A stretch of DNA of 7,467 bases from Candidatus Omnitrophota bacterium (GTDB lineage Bacteria; Omnitrophota; Gorgyraeia; 2-02-FULL-51-18; JAGOUK01), in the NCBI GenBank assembly GCA_020058965.1, contig JAGVCY010000284.1, positions 1 through 7,467 on the forward strand, written 5' to 3'. This document shows, in pieces, positions 6,401-7,467 of this stretch. Numbering within the stretch: the first letter of the stretch is position 1; each line of letters begins with the position of its first letter. The notes beneath the pieces are model-generated. The model saw only the letters and a program-made list of their open reading frames with translations, was not told the origin of the DNA and did no database searches. The position numbers and the translations under genes are program-made.

Positions 6401-7220
6401 GCTTCAGTTCATCCAAAAGTCCCAGATGACGGTAGTTACCCAAGTACACACCATTTTTTTTGGCGGCGGCGAGGAGCTGGCTGAAGTAATCCGTCAGCGG
6501 ATGCTGTTCAGTCAGGTACAACGCGCGTGACGCGTCCATAGCGGTAAGCTCCGAATTGAGCAAATCCCCCTTGAGCGTTTCGAGCGTGCGCTTCATCCGA
6601 TCCAGATACCCCAGCGCCTTGGCGCGTTTGGCCGCGGCCTTCCGGTAAACTTCGAGCGATGCGTCATAAAGTTTTTCGTCTTCCACCCCCTCGATCACGA
6701 ACGGGCGCGTTGTCGTGACATTGGCGTATTCGAATCCTTTTAAAAGCCCCTTGTTCACCAGACCCTTGGCCGCCGCTTCGACCGCACGCGGATCCGTACC
6801 GGGATTCAGCCGAAGCGTCAGATCGCCGTCACCGGCTTCGGTGAAGACATGGGAAATATTTTCGGCGGGAAGTATGAGATCCAGCGCGCGAGCGATGTTG
6901 AACTGGCCCGACGGATTGGCGTGCGCGTCCTGAATGAGGATGATGACTCTGTTATTCTGGGGGCGCGCATCGCCCGAAGGATCTAGACTGGGCTTAGACC
7001 CTTCGACACTGTGCGGCTCAGGATGACTGGACGCAACCCATGCATCTTCGATAATGCCGACCGATTCGGAGAGATTAAAATGGGTTTGAGGGCGTGCGGC
7101 CGCGGCAGGCGTTAAAACCGGAGCAGGCAGGGGCGCCGCGAAGACAAGGCTCTGCGCCATGAACAAAATTGATAATAAAAAGCTCACGGCTTTGAGGCCG
7201 CGACTGGGGACTTTTTGCAT
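1..7220 (-). CDS. giant secreted modular protein with ARMA-type motif repeats (3' end outside window)
   Basis: One uninterrupted minus-strand frame of 2406 complete codons, with no stop before the left edge. The ATG at 7220-7218 is preferred because an in-frame TAA lies at 7238-7236 and the ATG gives a textbook signal peptide. A TTG directly upstream (7223) is possible, and there is no real Shine-Dalgarno sequence. Layout: signal peptide 1-28; proline/alanine-rich linker 29-88; TraB/TIKI-like module about 90-510; NadD-like nucleotidyltransferase 674-894; two unrecognised modules 939-1243 and 1245-1604; Nudix domain 1679-1852; GHKL ATPase-like domain about 2129-2243; unrecognised module from 2259. 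Eight copies of [GA]-A-R-M-[AG] separate the modules. Export is inferred from the signal peptide, and no transmembrane helix is evident after it. The overall function is unknown. Possible readings are a polyprotein cut at the motifs, or a very long surface or secreted protein. It is certainly one frame; the role is open. Confidence 0.93.
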   Translation of the reverse strand, partial: MQKVPSRGLKAVSFLLSILFMAQSLVFAAPLPAPVLTPAAAARPQTHFNLSESVGIIEDAWVASSHPEPHSVEGSKPSLDPSGDARPQNNRVIILIQDAHANPSGQFNIARALDLILPAENISHVFTEAGDGDLTLRLNPGTDPRAVEAAAKGLVNKGLLKGFEYANVTTTRPFVIEGVEDEKLYDASLEVYRKAAAKRAKALGYLDRMKRTLETLKGDLLNSELTAMDASRALYLTEQHPLTDYFSQLLAAAKKNGVYLGNYRHLGLLDELKRLEARIDFAKTSEEQAKAIAALAPSDREDLEAAHVPSRASASHDRDSAFYARLEEVVAGTQTKYPNLAQYFSYARRARELDAQAVLTELTAFEAEVFDRLSRTEDEKNLIRFSRNLDALESMLRLQMTPDDYASFNRDQTNYGAKMISSFLNRKIYDLNKHYDRAIILDRDYDSAVELAKDFYRLAIERDQAFVKKMLARMDAEGIRKAVLVTGGFHAPGLKQIFKQNGISYVSILPRILHPTDNALYEKLLLSQKASTSHSEDRGVTGMRSIDATLNVRPLVAAARMGEPWAGPVFKELGARMAEWRLPAGMGLEDLGRLRGVHPEVLLMIRNFATEIDAQGRVETDPVKIKFLEHLYRMGVETLISIGRKAESGKTHLAPDQINLSATSLLKAPIQERTIRVGFMGLTANPPNWGQLIAGLRAVDQLDLDLLVLRTQGEVSNKAVEPGDDVSPALRDRMSQLAAAMFPNLVVTTPIGLNTADVGEIGVRGIFELNPDQRMTVFSITGTENRERIEFIADHLLASAQGVQANPKHRLAWAAVPRGEGEFGADLTEDKLRVIVKERIRKRPHAQPKQTIMESRLVNTDGFFTSSTEYRSSPNAVLVPKVVHDFAMENGLYPSRMNAPSNSSESAARMAGTGSVGSLKQALADRGITLPAQKGARMAGLSPEAQVAHLIRRAALEAVLEILTQMPAILQSAAEVQQYPLETKSAEVWHGQAQKLLGSQLKSPKDHFIGVKLIQNNLGVYEWALANYLSAEANALARAQYFPVIRHNQALRLTLLPETLRKYVSMAESKILASNQSQAGSAASVNPSMTSPRAVPAQPPHALTQFLVQFARQSGVGVQWNQTFTNEIEGWSKAGDWVPFGISADDHFSGLLFTREKIYYIAAARDPDRPNDLHKEEVPAQLFSGFLFNRGGGSPRSATAPHAIGFYLSNGPARELRFGLHTTPIAGDRAGYFDFEKTSFGARMAAFVLPDKLANVHPGDLPGYLDLARVDRDREMYENVAANGFLSEKAIRVLIDPASAEWGTTLTPQIIAEINAFFRNADAALHKNGWSDLNAFAKVSKRLERESALQLRFSRKVSKTTRFGVHDKLQHATGFLLETAAWKMTGIDPRSTYGQKLAEVLPKIQTQNAVEHREGLYSQAGKRLEQVLFQGTDRRLIPGVMKVLKAYRTIAAEDYLYRANFKATLCGMGDQYDYTLTTFDLLRTTIDLENVLKTQHLSPGQKRMIRQTLNAQFYYYGIGSFLPARRSAGKPMFNAAFWKHYFNTMDNIGIVWGPQWTIPIYQALSASKSQGDRWAQRDWKNFNHHLIRRLFNPLNPARFSPGARMAGTHHLTEEELALLREPDEENGFISKREHVDVERIKLQVAQIEQTLGHDAAEIQTKTDEVLRFVESGKFKGEEVHVLNGTGPDARVIGRIDRKIAEQFGYAHETANVILLTPDGDVIFQLRNKDTYDDHLAAYGGHLEVGESHEDGAIAETSQETGIDQFENPQVFLGYESYDEPGDNNRERRSWFKRRLTRGEWEGMKQKKSQDEQSVKASRATDSREAYKKKLRSLWKSGKGEVTGVYAFSVDEIASAREKVNPASKLRDKNTRFIPVTDNFNGERVTINAFFTPDALDRLVKNPDLWNQVTSAARMAARQLREKRERLELAMMIWGHGGPMSLMTAAHARNAVAFANFKMQKSPGSMSDSPKPLPTYPRVLRDYTRSVNDGRIKGSFAYRIKRLLEKNPDQPGYLRGLDRLERDYFIATSRTLASAKLWRKGLQGLLPSNNAKQTNSGRPLKIALDSLDRFIFNLTAIREFMSGTGVDSVVAFDQIAGHAYQTKRRINKAGKAWLPLPLIDWSQFDPSLAVTGKTAALLLALERIYSNFVVHDRSPEGGKPANIQFRTVVPAAGDRVVIEIEGPGQISKRSDGRIPNIFRLKNKRLVRNQGIGMPFASRAVKDMGGKITVQNLPNHRLLFRVELRRATSPAPHQAAAARMAGSMQDMVRTLVVNMAAAKNSAPKDFSVAVMMTDGAGGVKDVQVMDVLITSDQVIVKDERGQVVLAEDWTEARATVDAQQFSGLAHVAGREVNGKDAAGEKLEVLQTWSRDLDGVKASLAGLPPIDGHFRIPLDKLFGALAKDTAITS
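444..458 (-). repeat. ARMA motif copy 8 (Met2258, AARMA)
   Basis: Residues 2255-2259, A-A-R-M-A, after a short Pro/His/Ala linker (S-P-A-P-H-Q-A-A) that closes the ATPase-like domain. It is followed by G-S-M-Q-D-M-V and opens module G, 344 residues after copy 7. Confidence 0.85.
492..836 (-). other. module F: GHKL/histidine-kinase-type ATPase-like domain
   Basis: Residues about 2129-2243, in a module that begins at copy 7. An N-box-like helix (L-E-R-I-Y-S-N2146-F-V-V-H-D) is followed by a strand ending I-E-I-E2180-G-P-G2183 in place of the usual D-x-G-x-G. Then comes N-Q-G2209-I-G-M-P-F-A-S-R-A-V-K-D-M-G2223-G-K-I, a good G2 region, and the closing strand L-L-F-R-V-E-L-R. The domain binds ATP in sensor kinases and relatives. 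Further upstream, G-H1935-G-G-P-M-S-L-M loosely recalls a phosphoacceptor H-box, but the resemblance is weak. The altered G1 box leaves ATP binding uncertain. A kinase-type ATPase in an exported protein is odd, because ATP is normally cytoplasmic. Confidence 0.68.
1476..1490 (-). repeat. ARMA motif copy 7 (Met1914, AARMA)
   Basis: Residues 1911-1915, A-A-R-M-A, with the final Ala encoded GCA. It is followed by a charged helix (A-R-Q-L-R-E-K-R-E-R-L) and opens the ATPase-like module. Confidence 0.82.
1665..2186 (-). other. module E: Nudix hydrolase-like domain with altered Nudix box
   Basis: Residues 1679-1852. Strand V-H-V-L-N-G, then I-G-R-I-D-R, H-E-T-A-N-V-I-L-L-T-P-D-G and V-I-F-Q-L-R-N-K precede the Nudix box, as in the isopentenyl-diphosphate-isomerase-like branch of the family. 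The box runs G1740 to I1762 with the exact 23-residue spacing G-x5-E-x7-REUxEExGU. G1740, E1746, E1755, E1759 and G1761 are kept, but Arg is Ala1754 and one metal-binding Glu is Gln1758. A Lys/Arg-rich insertion (about 1785-1840) comes before the final strand V-T-G-V-Y-A-F-S-V. Nudix proteins cleave or bind nucleoside diphosphate derivatives. With two box residues changed, catalysis may be weak or absent. The helical residues 1607-1678 ahead of it are unassigned. Confidence 0.82.
2403..2417 (-). repeat. ARMA motif copy 6 (Met1605, GARMA)
   Basis: Residues 1602-1606, G-A-R-M-A, preceded by a proline-containing stretch (N-P-L-N-P-A-R-F-S-P) and followed by G-T-H-H-L-T-E-E-E. It opens the Nudix-containing module. 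Confidence 0.85.
2409..3488 (-). other. module D: unrecognised, mostly helical module
   Basis: Residues 1245-1604, the longest interval between motifs (361 residues). The sequence is largely charged and amphipathic, consistent with helices throughout, with several Tyr- and Trp-containing patches near the end (Q-F-Y-Y-Y-G-I-G, W-K-H-Y-F-N-T, W-G-P-Q-W). It has one cysteine, in A-T-L-C-G-M-G-D-Q. I see no hydrophobic segment long enough for a membrane helix and no familiar active-site motif. Confidence 0.5.
3486..3500 (-). repeat. ARMA motif copy 5 (Met1244, GARMA)
   Basis: Residues 1241-1245, G-A-R-M-A, between F-E-K-T-S-F and A-F-V-L-P-D. It lies 306 residues after copy 4, and its 15 bases are identical to those of copies 2 and 6. 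Confidence 0.85.
3492..4406 (-). other. module C: unrecognised module
   Basis: Residues 939-1243, bounded by ARMA motifs on both sides. The first half (about 940-1090) looks helical, with many Ala, Leu and Gln. A Ser/Ala/Pro/Gln-rich stretch follows (about 1090-1125), a likely flexible hinge. The second half (about 1125-1240) is rich in aromatic residues and Gly and looks like a beta-rich domain, containing W-V-P-F-G-I, G-L-L-F-T-R and G-F-L-F-N-R-G-G-G. I recognise no family or catalytic motif. The second half might be an independent binding domain; that is a guess from composition. Confidence 0.5.
4404..4418 (-). repeat. ARMA motif copy 4 (Met938, GARMA)
   Basis: Residues 935-939, G-A-R-M-A, followed by G-L-S-P-E-A-Q. 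Arg is AGG and the final Ala is GCC, so the peptide is kept while the codons differ. It forms a doublet with copy 3, 28 residues apart, and opens module C. Confidence 0.85.
4488..4502 (-). repeat. ARMA motif copy 3 (Met910, AARMA)
   Basis: Residues 907-911, A-A-R-M-A. It follows the C terminus of the NadD-like domain and a Ser/Asn-rich stretch. The Ala before Arg uses GCT, unlike most copies. A degenerate S-R-M-N-A lies 13 residues earlier (Met897). Confidence 0.82.
4539..5201 (-). other. module B: NadD-type adenylyltransferase domain with lost HxGH
   Basis: Residues 674-894. The opening T-I-R-V-G-F-M-G681-L-T-A-N-P-P-N688-W-G-Q691-L lines up with the NadD signature G-G-T-F-(D/N)-P-P-H-x-G-H-L. 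It is followed by a helix, then L-D-L-D-L-L-V-L and K718...R731-D-R-M, which fit the family's next strand and substrate-side region. The C-terminal F-T-S866-S-T-E-Y-R871 followed by L-V-P-K-V-V-H-D-F and G-L-Y matches the family's I-S-S-T-x-I-R ... L-x-P-x-x-V-x-x-Y-I ... L-Y ending. NadD normally joins nicotinate mononucleotide and ATP in the cytoplasm. Here both catalytic histidines are replaced (Asn688 and Gln691), so I expect no adenylyltransferase activity by the usual mechanism, though binding is possible. Residues 579-673 ahead of it are helical and unassigned. Confidence 0.78.
5487..5501 (-). repeat. ARMA motif copy 2 (Met577, GARMA)
   Basis: Residues 574-578, G-A-R-M-A, followed by E-W-R-L-P. 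It marks the start of module B. Its 15 bases are identical to those of copies 5 and 6. Confidence 0.85.
5535..5549 (-). repeat. ARMA motif copy 1 (Met561, AARMG)
   Basis: Residues 558-562, A-A-R-M-G. It is the most divergent copy: Gly replaces the last Ala, Arg is CGC and the preceding Ala is GCT. It lies 16 residues before copy 2 and forms a doublet at the A/B module junction. Confidence 0.7.
5691..6953 (-). other. module A: TraB/TIKI/EreA-like domain
   Basis: Residues about 90-510. It begins with a buried strand followed by I-Q-D-A-H100-A-N, then a helix, then H-V-F-T-E128-A-G, and near the end a strand followed by T-G487-G-F-H490-A-P-G. This order matches the TraB/TIKI/erythromycin-esterase-like superfamily, in which an N-terminal GxxH, a V-F-x-E and a C-terminal GxxH supply the active-site residues. 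Here the first motif is QDAH, so its Gly is missing, while the Glu and the second GxxH are present. The middle (about 170-440) is mainly helical and charged. Members of the superfamily include metal-dependent peptidases and hydrolases, but activity cannot be inferred. It is the first module after the signal peptide and ends before the doublet of ARMA motifs at 561/577. The assignment is by motif order only. Confidence 0.42.
6975..7027. repeat. interspersed-repeat-like element translated in frame
   Basis: The plus-strand segment 6996-7027 begins AGACCCTTCGACA and ends GCTCAGGATGAC. From general knowledge this resembles the common interspersed bacterial repeat of the form AGATCCTTCGAC...GCTCAGGATGAC. 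It is preceded by an inverted repeat: CGAAGG (6975-6980) pairs with CCTTCG (7000-7005), and TCTA (6982-6985) pairs with TAGA (6995-6998), around a nine-base loop. On the minus strand it is read through as residues about 65-82 of the giant protein (S-H-P-E-P-H-S-V-E-G...), between the signal peptide and the first module. It does not break the frame. Only one copy lies in this window, so identity with a genome-wide repeat is remembered and not shown. Confidence 0.55.
7137..7220 (-). other. Sec signal peptide of the giant protein
   Basis: Residues 1-28. A basic n-region (K3, R7, K10) is followed by a hydrophobic core from about residue 11 to 27 (AVSFLLSILFMAQSLVF) and a V26-F27-A28 / A29-P30 junction that fits the signal peptidase I rule of small residues at -3 and -1. 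No cysteine follows the cleavage site, so this is not a lipoprotein signal. It supports the chosen start: beginning at the next Met (residue 21) would remove the basic region and most of the core. Residues 29-60 after it are rich in Pro and Ala, like a flexible linker. Confidence 0.88.
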
Positions 7221-7238
7221 CAAAAATAGTTTTTCTTA

Positions 7239-7268
7239 TTTATAGGCAATTGGCTAAAACGAAGTCAC
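7239..7268 (-). promoter_or_regulatory. possible sigma70-type promoter of the giant gene
   Basis: On the minus strand GTGACT (7268-7263) stands 18 bases before TATAAA (7244-7239). Transcription would start near 7232, only about 12 bases before the ATG, giving a nearly leaderless message. That agrees with the absence of a purine-rich ribosome site; only AATAAGAAAAA is present. The boxes are imperfect and the region is AT-rich, so chance is a serious alternative. Confidence 0.3.
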
Positions 7269-7363
7269 GTAAATACAGATATGCCAGGGAGTTTACCTGC
7301 TGGTTAGGAAGGTTTCAAGATGGGAATGTTAATAATTTTTAAAATCCACGAGGTTGTTAACCC

Positions 7364-7382
7364 GCGCTTAATTGCGCTTAAT
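7364..7382. repeat. two-copy tandem repeat GCGCTTAAT
   Basis: GCGCTTAAT occurs at 7364-7372 and again at 7374-7382, a ten-base period, just after the stop of the upstream gene. GCGC blocks around an AT core could also form a small four-base stem. No function is evident. Confidence 0.6.
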
Positions 7383-7393
7383 CGAAAATCGCG

Positions 7394-7467
7394 CTAGGAG
7401 ACCTGGAGGACCAAGCCCTTCAGGTAATTGCCTTCGGGGTGGTAGAGGCTGACGGGGTGGTCGACAG
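7394..7467 (-). CDS. C terminus of a class I SAM-dependent rRNA methyltransferase, RlmI-like (5' part outside window)
   Basis: The last 23 codons of a minus-strand gene, ending at a TAG at 7396-7394. The peptide V-D-H-P-V-S-L-Y-H-P-E-G-N-Y-L-K-G-L-V-L-Q-V-S has the D-H-P-V ... P-E-G-x-Y-(L/F)-K-G pattern that I know from the C terminus of RlmI-type 23S rRNA (cytosine-C5) methyltransferases. In that family this segment closes the catalytic Rossmann domain. The catalytic residues and PUA domain would lie outside the window, so the substrate cannot be assigned. The gene lies 173 bases upstream of the giant gene on the same strand. Co-transcription is possible but not shown. The other two frames give low-complexity or stop-interrupted peptides, which supports this one. 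Confidence 0.7.
   Translation of the reverse strand, partial: VDHPVSLYHPEGNYLKGLVLQVS

Larger units (their letters stand above)
7221..7393. other. intergenic gap between the methyltransferase and the giant gene
   Basis: 173 bases, AT-rich compared with the flanking genes. It contains the candidate promoter and the tandem repeat listed separately. I looked for a stem followed by a T-run reading leftward from 7393 and found only weak stems, such as CAGG/CCTG around a seven-base loop (7289-7303), with no T-run. I see no small gene or RNA. Confidence 0.6.

Noticed and set aside
1..7220. Several separate genes in place of one giant gene
   Set aside because: No stop codon occurs at any module boundary, and no start with a ribosome site is seen at the motifs. 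The Met of A-R-M-A lies within a conserved peptide and has no upstream Shine-Dalgarno sequence.
7289..7303. A CAGG/CCTG stem as a terminator of the upstream gene
   Set aside because: It has only four base pairs and no following T-run on the relevant strand.

Overview
The window is almost entirely one giant gene on the minus strand. Reading leftward from an ATG at 7220, a single frame stays open for 2406 complete codons and leaves the window at position 1 with no stop, so the protein is longer than this. I checked every in-frame triplet by eye and found no interruption. The protein begins with a clear Sec-type signal peptide (residues 1-28) and is then built from large modules. The five-residue motif [GA]-A-R-M-[AG] occurs eight times, with Met at residues 561, 577, 910, 938, 1244, 1605, 1914 and 2258. 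Apart from two close doublets the copies are 306-361 residues apart and fall at apparent module boundaries. This looks like a secreted polyprotein or bead-string protein punctuated by a short conserved peptide, and it is the most interesting thing here.

Module by module, from the N terminus (right) to the left edge: (A) residues about 90-510 resemble the TraB/TIKI/EreA-type fold, with a V-F-x-E motif and a GxxH motif; (B) residues 674-894 are a NadD-type nicotinate-nucleotide adenylyltransferase fold whose catalytic HxGH is NWGQ, while the C-terminal SSTxxR motif is intact; (C) and (D) match nothing I recognise; (E) residues 1679-1852 are a Nudix domain with a partly degraded Nudix box; (F) contains a GHKL/histidine-kinase-type ATPase domain (residues about 2129-2243) with a good G2 region but an altered G1 box; (G) is unrecognised and cut by the window edge. 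Three consecutive recognisable domains are nucleotide-binding folds with altered catalytic residues, and they sit behind an export signal, which is unusual.

Upstream (7394-7467) is the last 23 codons of another minus-strand gene, with the C terminus of an RlmI-type class I SAM-dependent rRNA methyltransferase. The 173-base gap between the two genes holds a possible promoter very close to the giant gene's ATG and a small tandem repeat, but no convincing terminator. A 53-base sequence at 6975-7027 resembles a widespread interspersed bacterial repeat and is translated in frame as a linker after the signal peptide.

Organism: the sequence suggests a moderately GC-rich, uncultivated Gram-negative-type bacterium. 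Giant modular secreted proteins and this kind of interspersed repeat bring Omnitrophota (former OP3) to mind, but this is an inference from memory and the window has no taxonomic marker gene that would settle it.
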